53,303 bases of DNA from positions 1 through 53,303 of the forward strand of contig JACDEI010000035.1 of NCBI GenBank assembly GCA_013816485.1, written 5' to 3'. The translations under genes were made by a program, and so were the position numbers. This stretch comes from Planctomycetota bacterium. Its GTDB lineage: Bacteria > Planctomycetota > UBA11346. Below are positions 42,053 through 50,631 of the stretch, piece after piece. How positions within the stretch are numbered: the first letter of the stretch is position 1; each line of letters begins with the position of its first letter. The notes under the pieces were generated by a model that was not told the DNA's origin, made no database searches, and saw only the letters and a program-made list of their open reading frames with translations.

Positions 42053-43257
42053 GCATCCGTCATCCCCGTCTGGTCATCACCGCCGTCGCCCTCGCCGTCG
42101 CCCTTGCCGTCGCTGGCTGTGGCGATCACGACAAGAACCATGGGCACGATCATAAGGCGGCGCCGGCCACCGGCGGCAAGCCAGCGGCGGCCAACACCAA
42201 CCGCATACCGATCCCGGCCGCGGTGCGAGCCAACCTGGGCATCACCTTCGCCACGGTGGAGTTCCGTCACGTCAGCGCCACCCGGCGCTATCCAGGTCGT
42301 TTCGAGGCCGATGCCGACGCGCGGCGCGAATACCGCGCGCCAGTCGCCGGTGTGGTCGAGTTGTTGGTCAAACCCTATCAGGCGGTCACCAGCGGCACGC
42401 CGCTGGCGCAAGTCAGCGGTCGCGCCTGGGCGGACCTGCAACGTGAGTGGCGCGAAAGCCGTGTCAGCACGCCCCAGAGCGATGACGTGGTGAAGGCCGC
42501 CATCGCCAGTCGACGCACGTTGCTCACCGCCCAGATAGCCGCTGCCGCTGGGCTCGCGGTCGATGACCCCAGGCTGGAGGCGCTCGCCGATGCCGCTGCG
42601 CTGACCATCCATGCGCGCAGCGATGGCGTGGTTGAAGCCCAGATCGCCATCGCCGGCAGCCGCGTGGACGATGGTGAACCGTTGTTGGCCACGCTCGATC
42701 CCAGGCGCGTGCGCTTGCGCGCCAGCGCGCCACAAGGCGATCTGACCGTGTTCACCGGCAACCTGCCGGTCCGCATCGTGCCGACCGTCGATGGCTGGAA
42801 GACCGCGTTGCCGGCGCGGCTGTCGTTGGGCCTGGAGGCCGATGCGACGCTGCGCACGCAGGATGTGATTGCTTGGCCAACGTTGGCGGATGGCGAAACC
42901 GCGCCGGTGTGGGCGCGCCCAGGCGTCGCCGCCTTGCTCGAGGTCCAGATCGCTGGTGGCGATGGCGAGTTGGCGATCCCGCTGGCGGCGACCATCCGCG
43001 ATGGGCTCGACACCATCATCTTCCGCCGCGATCCGACGGATCCCGATCGCGTGATCCGCCTGTCGGCGGATCTTGGCGTCAACGATGGGACGTGGGTGGA
43101 GCTGTTGTCTGGCGTTGCCAAGGGTGACCAGGTAGTCGTCGACGGGATCTACCAACTCAAACTGAGTGGAGCTGGCAGGGCGGAGCTGGGTGGGCATTTC
43201 CACGCCGACGGTTCATTCCACGCCGAACCCGATGAACCCAAAGAAACGACCAAGTAA
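42049..43257 (+). CDS. RND membrane-fusion lipoprotein (CzcB-type)
   Basis: 402 residues. Lipoprotein signal with lipobox VAGC, then a His-rich stretch (DHDKNHGHDHK) that may bind the exported metal. The membrane-fusion core follows: an RYPGRFEADADARREYRAP start, a lipoyl-like half (AGVVELLVKPYQAVTSGTPLAQ), a short helical hairpin and a barrel domain. It bridges pump and channel. The final region again ends His-containing (GGHFHADGSFHAEP). The stop overlaps the pump start by one base (TAATG). Confidence 0.92.
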   Translation: MSIRHPRLVITAVALAVALAVAGCGDHDKNHGHDHKAAPATGGKPAAANTNRIPIPAAVRANLGITFATVEFRHVSATRRYPGRFEADADARREYRAPVAGVVELLVKPYQAVTSGTPLAQVSGRAWADLQREWRESRVSTPQSDDVVKAAIASRRTLLTAQIAAAAGLAVDDPRLEALADAAALTIHARSDGVVEAQIAIAGSRVDDGEPLLATLDPRRVRLRASAPQGDLTVFTGNLPVRIVPTVDGWKTALPARLSLGLEADATLRTQDVIAWPTLADGETAPVWARPGVAALLEVQIAGGDGELAIPLAATIRDGLDTIIFRRDPTDPDRVIRLSADLGVNDGTWVELLSGVAKGDQVVVDGIYQLKLSGAGRAELGGHFHADGSFHAEPDEPKETTK

Positions 43258-46200
43258 TGCTGCAATTCCTCATTGCTTGGAGCCTGAACAACGCCCGCAC
43301 TGTCCTGGTGTTGGGTGGTGTGCTGCTCGCCATCGCCGGCTGGCAACTTACGCGCCTGCCAGTGGACGTGTTCCCTGAACTCAATGCGCCGACCGCGGTC
43401 GTATTGACGGAAGCGCCGGGCCTGGGGGCTGACGCGGTGGAGACGCAGGTGACGGTGCCGCTCGAAGGTGCCATCGCTGGTGTGCCCGGTCTGCGGCGCG
43501 TGCGTTCCTCCAGCGCCCTCGGCCTGTCGATCGTGTGGGCAGAGTTCGATTGGGGCGAGGATGTCCATCGCGCTCGCCAGCAGGTTGGCGAACGGGTCAG
43601 CGCGGCGCGCGAATTGCTGCCGAAGAACACCCACGCCGAACTGGCCCCCATCAGCAGCATCACCGGCGAAATCATGCTGCTGTCGGTGTCTTCGCCTGAT
43701 GGCACGGCCGATCCGCTGACCCTGCGTGGATTCGCCGAGTACGACCTGCGCAACCACTTGCTGGCGGTGCAGGGCGTCAGCCAAGTGGTGGCGATCGGCG
43801 GTGAGCTGCCGGAATACCAGGTGCATGCACGCGCCACCAAGCTGGCGGAATACGGTCTGACCGTCGAGGATGTCGCCCGCGCCGCCGCCGGGGCCCATGC
43901 CACCGCTGCGGCGGGTTACCTGCCGCACCTGGAAGGACGCGAGGTGGCCATTGCCACTCGTGGCCAGGTACGCTCGGCCGTGGATATCGCCGACACGCTG
44001 GTGGTGTGGCAAAAAGGCGTGCCGGTGACCATCGGCATGGTCGCCGAGGTCCGTCTGGGACCGGCACCGATGCGTGGCACAGCCTCGTTCAATGCCAATC
44101 GTGCGGTGGTGTTGTCGGTGCAGAAAGCTCCCGGCGTCAACACCCTCGACCTGACGGCACGCATCGACACGGCGCTCGATCTGCTGGCGTTGCCGGCGGG
44201 TGTGCACCTTGATCGTCACGCGTTCCGCCAGTCGGATTTCATCGGCCGTGCGGTCGACAACCTGATCACCGTACTGCGCGACGCCGCGATCATCGTCGCG
44301 GTGATCCTGGTGTTGTTCCTGCTGAACGTGCGCACCACGTTGATCACCCTAATCGCGCTGCCGTTGTCGCTCGCCGCCGCCGTGGCGGCCTTTTGGTGGT
44401 CGGGCATGACGCTCAACGTCATGACCATGGGTGGACTAGCGGTGGCCATCGGCGGACTGGTCGACGACGCCATCATTGTGGTCGAAAACGTCCATCGACG
44501 ACTTCGCGAACGGCCTGGAATCGACGCGCGCATTACGGTGTTGGAAGCTAGTCGCGAGATCGTGCCACCGATGGCGATGGCGACGTGGATCATCATCCTG
44601 GTGTTCCTGCCGCTGCTGGCACTCGCCGGTCTGGAAGGCCGTTTCTTCCGCCCGCTCGGCATCGCCTTCATTGTCGCGACCTTGGCCTCGTTGGCGGTCG
44701 CGCTCACCGTCACACCAGCGCTGTGCTGGCTGTTGCTGGCACCAAAGAAGGCGAAGGACGGCACCACCGTCGCCACCCATGGTGTCAGCCCGCTCGTCCG
44801 CTGGATACATCGCCTATACGAACCGACGTTGCGCTGGGCGGTGCGTCGCCGTGGGTGGGTGCTCAGTGGCTCGGCGCTGCTGACCGTGCTCAGCCTGTGG
44901 GTGGCATCGTCCTTCGGCACCTCGTTCCTCCCGACCTTTCGCGAGGGTTCGTTTACGGTGTTCCTGATGGCGCCGCCGGGCACCTCATTGCAGGAAAGTG
45001 ATCGCGTCGCCCACGCCATCGAGCGTGGACTGTTGCAGGTGAAAGGCGTCACCGCTGTGACCCGGCGCACCGGGCGCGCGGAACGCGACGAACACGCCGA
45101 ACCGGTGTGGAACGCCGAACTCGACATCACCCTGGCGGACGACGCCGATCCGGTTGCGGTACGCGCGGGACTCGACGCGCAGGTGCGTGGCATCCCAGGC
45201 ATGGTAACGATGGTGGGGCAACCGATCGAACACCGGCTGTCGCACATCCTCTCCGGCACGCCAGCGGCCATCGCCATCAATGTCTTCGGCCAGGATTTGG
45301 ATGCGCTACGCGCGACCGCCAAACGCATCGAAGCCGCGCTCAAGGAAGTTCCCGGAACGCGCGATATCGCCGCCAACCGAGAAATCCTCATCACCAGCAT
45401 GCCGGTGGAGTTCCGTCATGCCGATCTGGCGCGGGCGGGACTGACGCCAGCAGCTGCGGCGGAACAGGTGCGCATTGCCCTGAGCGGTGAACACGTCACC
45501 ACCGTCAATGATGGCGTGCGCCGCTACGAGCTGGCGGTGCGTCTGCATCCGGATGATCGGGCGCGGGCCAGCGATGTGGGCGATCTGCTGCTGCGTGGCC
45601 AGGGCGGCACCGTGGTGCGATTGCGCGAGGTCGCGCGCATCGGCGAAGAGCTGGCACCGTACCTGATCGCCCACGAACAGGGGAAACGCAAGGCGGTGAT
45701 CTCGTGCAATGTCGATGCCGGTGAGAACCTCGGCCATCTGGTGGCGAAGGTTCAGGCGGTTGTCAACCCGATCGTGACCGCGGCCAAGCAGACCGTCCAC
45801 TATGGTGGCCAGTTCGAAGCCCAACAGGAAGCCAGTCGCACACTGTTCTGGGCCGGACTCGCGGTGATTGCCGCCGTCTGGCTGCTGCTGGCGGGAGCCA
45901 CCGGCTCCGCGTGGTCGGCCGGACTGGTGTTGGTGAATCTGCCGCTGGCCCTGATCGGCGGCATCGTCGCGGTGTTCATCGCTGAATCGCCGAACGTGTT
46001 CGGCAATTTCGCGGCGTTGCTGGGATTCGGTGGGCGTTATCTGGCGCCGGTGCTATCGATCGCCAGTTTGGTTGGTTTCATCACGCTGTTCGGCATCGCC
46101 GTGCGCAACGGCATCCTGCTCATCAACCAGTTCCAGGCGCACCGCGATGCCGGCATGCCGCTGACGGACGCGGTCTTCGCCGGATCGCGTGATCGCCTGA

Positions 46201-46430
46201 TCGCGATCTTGATGACCGCACTCACCGCCGCGCTCGGACTGGTGCCGTTGGCTTTGGCCGCGGGCAAACCCGGCAGCGAAATCCTCGCGCCGCTGGCGAT
46301 CGTGGTGCTGGGTGGCTTGGCCAGCTCGACCGCGCTCAACCTGCTGGTGGTACCAGCAGGGTATGTGGCGATGGCCGGCTTGTTGGAACGCCGCGGCACC
46401 GCACCACGCCCAACCGGAGCATCATCATGA
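43257..46430 (+). CDS. Heavy-metal-type RND efflux pump (CzcA/CusA family)
   Basis: 1057 residues, full RND length with twelve predicted helices in two repeats. The N terminus LIAWSLNNARTVLVLGG and the LPVDVFPELNAPTAVVLTEAPGL segment are typical of heavy-metal RND pumps. The helix-4 motif reads AIGGLVDDAIIVVENVHRRL; it lacks the DFG...DGA of the Zn/Co/Cd class and also differs from the CusA text, resembling the less characterised VDDAI class. It uses the proton gradient to expel its substrate across both membranes with the two preceding proteins. The flanking His-rich proteins argue for a metal, but which one is open. Confidence 0.92.
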   Translation: MLQFLIAWSLNNARTVLVLGGVLLAIAGWQLTRLPVDVFPELNAPTAVVLTEAPGLGADAVETQVTVPLEGAIAGVPGLRRVRSSSALGLSIVWAEFDWGEDVHRARQQVGERVSAARELLPKNTHAELAPISSITGEIMLLSVSSPDGTADPLTLRGFAEYDLRNHLLAVQGVSQVVAIGGELPEYQVHARATKLAEYGLTVEDVARAAAGAHATAAAGYLPHLEGREVAIATRGQVRSAVDIADTLVVWQKGVPVTIGMVAEVRLGPAPMRGTASFNANRAVVLSVQKAPGVNTLDLTARIDTALDLLALPAGVHLDRHAFRQSDFIGRAVDNLITVLRDAAIIVAVILVLFLLNVRTTLITLIALPLSLAAAVAAFWWSGMTLNVMTMGGLAVAIGGLVDDAIIVVENVHRRLRERPGIDARITVLEASREIVPPMAMATWIIILVFLPLLALAGLEGRFFRPLGIAFIVATLASLAVALTVTPALCWLLLAPKKAKDGTTVATHGVSPLVRWIHRLYEPTLRWAVRRRGWVLSGSALLTVLSLWVASSFGTSFLPTFREGSFTVFLMAPPGTSLQESDRVAHAIERGLLQVKGVTAVTRRTGRAERDEHAEPVWNAELDITLADDADPVAVRAGLDAQVRGIPGMVTMVGQPIEHRLSHILSGTPAAIAINVFGQDLDALRATAKRIEAALKEVPGTRDIAANREILITSMPVEFRHADLARAGLTPAAAAEQVRIALSGEHVTTVNDGVRRYELAVRLHPDDRARASDVGDLLLRGQGGTVVRLREVARIGEELAPYLIAHEQGKRKAVISCNVDAGENLGHLVAKVQAVVNPIVTAAKQTVHYGGQFEAQQEASRTLFWAGLAVIAAVWLLLAGATGSAWSAGLVLVNLPLALIGGIVAVFIAESPNVFGNFAALLGFGGRYLAPVLSIASLVGFITLFGIAVRNGILLINQFQAHRDAGMPLTDAVFAGSRDRLIAILMTALTAALGLVPLALAAGKPGSEILAPLAIVVLGGLASSTALNLLVVPAGYVAMAGLLERRGTAPRPTGASS

Positions 46431-46510
46431 TCCGCCTTCGTGTGACGCCCGGTTCAGTGCGTCGCGACATCCATCATCCCTCAGACGCTGTCTGGAAAGA
46501 CCGAAATTCA

Positions 46511-46610
46511 CATGGAGGACCGGAGAACCGGAGAGCAGCGAGAAACGAAGTGTCGGTGAACATCCGAGGTTCCGCAGCTCGGTCTTCCTCCGGTCCTCCG
46601 GTCCTCCATG
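46511..46610. repeat. Inverted tandem-unit repeat, GAGGACCG unit
   Basis: Arms 46511-46533 and 46588-46610 mirror each other at 22 of 23 bases; each holds an 8-mer GAGGACCG/GAGAACCG in tandem and ends in CATG. The spacer is 54 bases. It lies 80 bases after the pump gene and 90 before the next gene on the same strand. Confidence 0.9.
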
Positions 46611-46699
46611 TCGGTCCGGCCTTTCCTGACCGCTTCACAGACGACAACGGCCGTGGTCCCGTCAGTCGCATCACCCACCCTGACCACCAGAGGTATCTC

Positions 46700-47119
46700 A
46701 TGTCCCGCTTCCTGCTCGCCGCCTGCTTGATGCTGGCGGCTTCCACCTCGGCATTCGCTGAGGACAAACACCACCACGGCGACGACATTCCGCTCGGCAC
46801 CAAAACCATGGGCGTTTGGCAGGTCACCGCCAACCGCATCGGTGCCTGGGAACCCGGCAAGGATGGTGCTGGTGCCGTCGATCTGGTGCCCGCCAAGCCC
46901 GCCGCCAAGGCGGTGCGCGTGTGGATCGGCGATGAAGAAGGTCAGAGCGCCACCAAGACCAAGGGCGAGGCCGAGACCGAACACGCCGGCGGCTGGCACT
47001 GCCACGTCGTCGTCCCCAATCCGATTCCCGCCGGGGCGAAGTTCTGGGTCGTGATTGAGACGGAAGACGGCAAGAAGATCAAGGAGTCGTTCCCGCTGGA
47101 AGCCGCTCCAAAGAAGTGA
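46700..47119 (+). CDS. Small periplasmic protein at end of efflux operon
   Basis: 139 residues from the ATG at 46700 with AGAGG upstream. Signal peptide ending TSAFA-EDKHHHGDD, so the mature protein starts with a His cluster. The rest looks like a small beta-sandwich (GVWQVTANRIG, KAVRVWIGDEEGQ, HAGGWHCHVVVPNPIP, AKFWVVIETEDGKK). The WHCHV segment could ligate a metal. It may be a periplasmic metal carrier or regulator of the RND complex. No named family recognised. Confidence 0.75.
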   Translation: MSRFLLAACLMLAASTSAFAEDKHHHGDDIPLGTKTMGVWQVTANRIGAWEPGKDGAGAVDLVPAKPAAKAVRVWIGDEEGQSATKTKGEAETEHAGGWHCHVVVPNPIPAGAKFWVVIETEDGKKIKESFPLEAAPKK

Positions 47120-47142
47120 CATCACACGCTGCGCCAGATCTA

Positions 47143-47175
47143 CCCTGCATCGCCCGCGATTGAGGCGATGCAGGG
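47143..47175. terminator. 12-bp perfect hairpin between convergent genes
   Basis: CCCTGCATCGCC (47143-47154) is mirrored exactly at 47164-47175 with a nine-base loop, 24 bases after the efflux operon stop. There is no T-run. Downstream, CGACCGAGCGCT-like text is tandemly repeated at about 47208-47231. Confidence 0.6.
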
Positions 47176-47311
47176 CTGTGCTCGTGGTGCTTCGTGCTTG
47201 GTAGCTGCGACCGAGCGCTCGACCGAGCGCCAGCATCTCACCTACAATTCAAAGGACTCTTCCGGCATCATCATCAGCCGGCATGCCGAGCAGGTGGCCG
47301 GCGCTCGCGGC

Positions 47312-47527
47312 TCACGCGTCGGCGTGGACGCCGCCGGTGGTCTGAAGCAGGCTGAGCACGGTGCGACGCGCGATCACGCGGTTGACCCAATGACGGTTCT
47401 GGATCTTGGCCGTCAGCAGGTCGATGCGCTGCTGGCATTCCTTGAGGTCCAGTTCGGTCAGACGCGGGCACTGCTTGCGCAGCTTGGGGAGCACTTGTTG
47501 CCACTGGTCGTCGGGAATCGTCAGCAT
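47312..47527 (-). CDS. CsbD-like small protein
   Basis: 71 residues from the ATG at 47527 (MLTIPDDQWQQVLPKLRKQ). The spacing W-x6-LK, RLTELDL, R-x2-L and KIQNRHW follows the CsbD general-stress pattern, though it is more basic than usual and lacks the terminal Glu-rich helix. Function unknown. It is divergent from the HIT gene with about 83 bases between starts. Confidence 0.55.
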   Translation of the reverse strand: MLTIPDDQWQQVLPKLRKQCPRLTELDLKECQQRIDLLTAKIQNRHWVNRVIARRTVLSLLQTTGGVHADA

Positions 47528-47610
47528 GGGGGCCTCAGCGGGCGGGGACTGTATGGCGGTGGCCGGCCGGTCCAGAGCTTCACCCTTGCCCAGGTGGCGG
47601 TCGTCCAACC

Positions 47611-48030
47611 ATGCTCCGCATGCCCAGCATCTTCACCCGCATCATCTCCGGCGAGATCCCAGGGAAGTTCGTCTTCAAGGACGAACGCTGGGTCGCCCTG
47701 CTCGACATCACTCCGGCCAATCCCGGCCATGTGCTGCTGATCCCGGTTGCCGAGGTGCAGTACCTGAACGATCTGCCCGGCGGCACGTTGGCGGCGCTGG
47801 GTGATCGCCTCACGCGGTTGATTGCCGCGGTGAAGAAAGCGACCGGTGCGCCGGCAGTGAATGTGCTGGTGAACGATGGCTCGGCGGCAAACCAGGCCGT
47901 ACCGCATGTGCATCTGCACCTGATTCCGCGCTTCCCAGGCGACCGCACGCTGGTGCATCCCAAGGGCACGCCTTACGGCGACGGCGAGTTGGAGCACTGG
48001 GCCACAGCGCTGCAACGTGCGTGGGCGTGA
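47611..48030 (+). CDS. HIT-family nucleotide hydrolase
   Basis: 139 residues. N-terminal IFTRIISGEIPGKFVFKDE and the catalytic histidine triad HVHLHLIPRF identify the HIT (Hint-like) branch. Such enzymes hydrolyse nucleoside phosphoramidates or adenylated compounds in the cytoplasm. Start at 47611 or at the ATG nine bases later. The stop precedes the MazG-like start by seven bases; the two may form a small nucleotide-housekeeping operon. Confidence 0.93.
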   Translation: MLRMPSIFTRIISGEIPGKFVFKDERWVALLDITPANPGHVLLIPVAEVQYLNDLPGGTLAALGDRLTRLIAAVKKATGAPAVNVLVNDGSAANQAVPHVHLHLIPRFPGDRTLVHPKGTPYGDGELEHWATALQRAWA

Positions 48031-48037
48031 GTCGCTG

Positions 48038-48346
48038 ATGAGCAAGCCCACATTCGACCTCGCGGCCTTCCAACACCACATCGCCACCACCTACGGCGCG
48101 AAGGACGCGCAGCGGGGCACCGCTGGCACCTTCATGTATTTCATGGAAGAAGTCGGTGAACTGGCGGAAGCGTTGCGCGAACCGCAGAAGCACGACCTGA
48201 AAGGCGAGTTCGCCGATTGTCTCGCGTGGCTGGTGTCGCTCGCGCACCTTGCTGAGGTGGATCTCGCGGCGGCGACGGCGGCAAAGTATCCAGGCCTGTG
48301 TCTGCGCTGTGGCCAAACGCCGTGCGCCTGCGAGTCGAAGCCGTGA
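48038..48346 (+). CDS. MazG-like nucleotide pyrophosphohydrolase with Cys tail
   Basis: 102 residues from the ATG at 48038. A short all-alpha NTP-pyrophosphohydrolase domain has the metal motif EExxE (FMEEVGELAEAL) and the second acidic motif EFADCLAWL. The C terminus CLRCGQTPCAC provides four Cys that may bind zinc. It would remove non-canonical or excess nucleoside triphosphates. The start of a longer frame at 48017 overlaps the HIT gene and lacks a ribosome site. Confidence 0.85.
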   Translation: MSKPTFDLAAFQHHIATTYGAKDAQRGTAGTFMYFMEEVGELAEALREPQKHDLKGEFADCLAWLVSLAHLAEVDLAAATAAKYPGLCLRCGQTPCACESKP

Positions 48347-48374
48347 TGCAAATGTCCGGCGCTCCCCATCCGGC

Positions 48375-49328
48375 ATGAGCACGTCGTCGTCACCATCATC
48401 CGCCACCGAGTCAGGCGTCGCACAGGTCCAACCGCGTGGCGTGACGCTGGTGCGCGCACTGCTGCGCTGCATTCCGCCACGGCTGGCGTGGCGCCTGGGT
48501 GGCGGCCTCGGCGATCTGGTCGGCAGTCTGCCGTTGAGAGATGTGCGGCGTTGTCGTGAGCACCTGCGCATCGCCTACCCCGAGGCCGACGCCGCGTGGA
48601 TCATCCGCACCGCGCGGCGCGCGTTCCGCCACATCGCCCGCACCAGCTTGTGGACCGCGGCGACGCTGCATTGGGACCTGCGTCGTCACGCGCGCGGCAT
48701 CGTGGTGGAAGGCGGCGCGCATCTACACGAACTGGCCGCGGCCTGCCGCCATGGCCAGGGAACGGTGGGTTTCACCGGGCATTTTGGCAATTGGGAACTG
48801 TTGTCACGCGTCGGGTCGTTGTTCTCGGCATTGACGGTGGTCGGTCGTCGTCTGCGTTCGCCAGTGGCAGACGCGGTGGTGCAGGGCGCACGCACCGCCA
48901 GCGGCGCGCGACTGGTGTACCAGGACGCTCCCTTCGGCGAGTTCGTGCGCGAACTACGTGCCGGCCGGCTGCTGGCGACGCTGGTGGACCAGGACATCCC
49001 GCGCTTGGCGGGCAGCTTCGTGCCGTGGTTCGGACGACTCGCCTTTACCCCGACCGGACCGGCGGCGCTCGCGCTGCTGACGCGCAGCCCGGTGATTCCG
49101 GTGTTCCTCTACTGGCGTGCGGGGCATTGGGTCTTGCACGCCGGCCCACGTCGGCGTTTCCCGCGTACACGCGACAGCGAGGGCGATGCGCAGGCCATCA
49201 TCGCCTGGGCCACGGCCTATGAGGAGATGCTGGTGCGCCGTGCTCCGGAGCAGTGGGTATGGTGGCACAAGCGCTGGCGCACGAGGCCGGAGGACAAGGC
49301 AGAAGGCAGAGTGCAGAATGCAGAATGA
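48375..49328 (+). CDS. LpxL/HtrB-type lipid A acyltransferase-like protein
   Basis: 317 residues from the ATG at 48375. The pattern LPLRDVRRCREHLRIAYPEA, then the catalytic HFGNWE (HX4E) loop, then a LRAGRLLATLVDQDIPR acceptor-binding loop and FTPTGPAALALLTRSPVIPVF fits the lysophospholipid acyltransferase branch of LpxL/HtrB. It adds a secondary acyl chain to lipid A or a similar outer-membrane lipid. No N-terminal membrane helix stands out. The last ten or so residues (KAEGRVQNAE) are translated from an inverted-repeat element. Confidence 0.9.
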   Translation: MSTSSSPSSATESGVAQVQPRGVTLVRALLRCIPPRLAWRLGGGLGDLVGSLPLRDVRRCREHLRIAYPEADAAWIIRTARRAFRHIARTSLWTAATLHWDLRRHARGIVVEGGAHLHELAAACRHGQGTVGFTGHFGNWELLSRVGSLFSALTVVGRRLRSPVADAVVQGARTASGARLVYQDAPFGEFVRELRAGRLLATLVDQDIPRLAGSFVPWFGRLAFTPTGPAALALLTRSPVIPVFLYWRAGHWVLHAGPRRRFPRTRDSEGDAQAIIAWATAYEEMLVRRAPEQWVWWHKRWRTRPEDKAEGRVQNAE

Positions 49329-49405
49329 ACAGGCCAGAATCACCGCGTGTCCCGTCATGTTGCTGTGGCCCCGCCACATTCTGCATTCTGCATTCTGCAC
49401 TCTGC
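49306..49405. repeat. Inverted tandem-unit repeat, GCAGAAT unit, overlapping a stop
   Basis: The left arm 49306-49327 (GCAGAGTGCAGAATGCAGAATG in 7-base units) is mirrored exactly within 49377-49405, whose array has one extra unit. The spacer is 49 bases. The stop codon of the acyltransferase (49326-49328) lies inside the left arm. hemE starts 15 bases after the right arm. Confidence 0.92.
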
Positions 49406-49419
49406 ATTAGCTTTCGCGC

Positions 49420-50511
49420 ATGTCCCGACCTGGAATCCGCGCCGCTGGCAATGTCCTGAATCTGAAGCCGGAGCTGTGGGATTCCCACTTCCTGCGCGCC
49501 TGCCGTGGCGAGGCGACCAAACGCACACCGGTGTGGCTGATGCGTCAAGCCGGACGCTACATGCAGCACTACCGCGGCATCCGCAGCGGGCGTTCGTTCC
49601 TCGACCTGTGCAAAGACCCGGCGCTCGCGTCCGAGGTCACGCTCTACGCCCGCGAATGGCTGGACGTCGACGCGGCGATCATCTTCAGTGACATCCTGGT
49701 GGTGCTCGAAGCGCTCGGTCTGCCGCTGACCTTCGCCACCGGTGATGGTCCGGTGTTGGGCAAACCGATCCGCGATGGCGCGGCGGTGGTTGCGCTGCGC
49801 GATCCGCTCACCGCGGCAAAGGACCTGGGTTACGTGCACGAGGCGATCCGCCGCACGGTCACCGGTCTGCCGGCGGACATCCCGCTGATCGGTTTCTGTG
49901 GCGCGCCCTACACGCTCGCGGCCTACGCCATCGAAGGTGGATCGAGCCGCCAGTTCGCCCACACCAAGACCTTCATGTACCGCGATGGCGGGGCGTGGAA
50001 CGCCCTGCTGGCGCGCATCACCGCGGCGCTCATCCCGTACCTCAACGCGCAGATCGCTGCCGGTACGTCGTGTGTGCAGGTGTTCGATTCCTGGGTCGGC
50101 CACCTGACGCGCGCCGATTTCATCGAGTTTGTCCAGCCGCACCTGCGCACGCTGGTGGCCGGCATCACGCCGGGTGTCCCGGTGATCCTTTTTGGTACCG
50201 AGACCAGTCATCTGTCGGACCTCATCGCCGCCTGTGGCGCGGATGTCATCGGCGTCGATACCACCACCGATCTGAGCGCGACGTGGGAACGCTGCGGTGG
50301 GCCGACACGCATCGCGGTGCAGGGCAATCTCGACCCGTGCCTGTTGCTTGGTCCGCGCGAACGTCTGCTGAAAGCGGCCGATGTGGTACTTGCCGCCGCC
50401 GGTGGACGACCTGGGCATATCTTCAACCTGGGCCATGGCGTGCTAAAGGAGACTGATCCGGAACAGGCGAAAGCGTTGGTGCAACATGTGCACGCGCGGA
50501 CGACGCGGTGA
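49420..50511 (+). CDS. hemE: Uroporphyrinogen decarboxylase
   Basis: 363 residues. The signature RTPVWLMRQAGRYMQHYR supplies the substrate-binding arginines; Asp of AAIIFSDILVVLEALG and the GFCGAPYTLAAYAIEGG segment are in place, as is NLGHGVLKETDPE at the end. It decarboxylates uroporphyrinogen III to coproporphyrinogen III in the cytoplasm. hemG follows after 120 bases occupied by a repeat element. No strong ribosome site is visible. Confidence 0.96.
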   Translation: MSRPGIRAAGNVLNLKPELWDSHFLRACRGEATKRTPVWLMRQAGRYMQHYRGIRSGRSFLDLCKDPALASEVTLYAREWLDVDAAIIFSDILVVLEALGLPLTFATGDGPVLGKPIRDGAAVVALRDPLTAAKDLGYVHEAIRRTVTGLPADIPLIGFCGAPYTLAAYAIEGGSSRQFAHTKTFMYRDGGAWNALLARITAALIPYLNAQIAAGTSCVQVFDSWVGHLTRADFIEFVQPHLRTLVAGITPGVPVILFGTETSHLSDLIAACGADVIGVDTTTDLSATWERCGGPTRIAVQGNLDPCLLLGPRERLLKAADVVLAAAGGRPGHIFNLGHGVLKETDPEQAKALVQHVHARTTR

Positions 50512-50516
50512 GGTAG

Positions 50517-50625
50517 GTCCGATGTCCGATGTCCGATGTCCGATGTCCTGCCGTGCGACGGTCTTTTCGGACCACGGTGTTTTGCTGACGATGAGACATC
50601 GGACATCGGACATCGGACATCGGAC
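50517..50625. repeat. Inverted tandem-unit repeat, GTCCGAT unit (second copy)
   Basis: Arms 50517-50547 and 50595-50625 are perfect 31-base mirrors and identical to the arms of the element at 1912-1995, but the spacer is 47 bases and unrelated. It begins five bases after the hemE stop and ends six bases before the hemG start. Confidence 0.93.
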
Positions 50626-50631
50626 GTTTCG

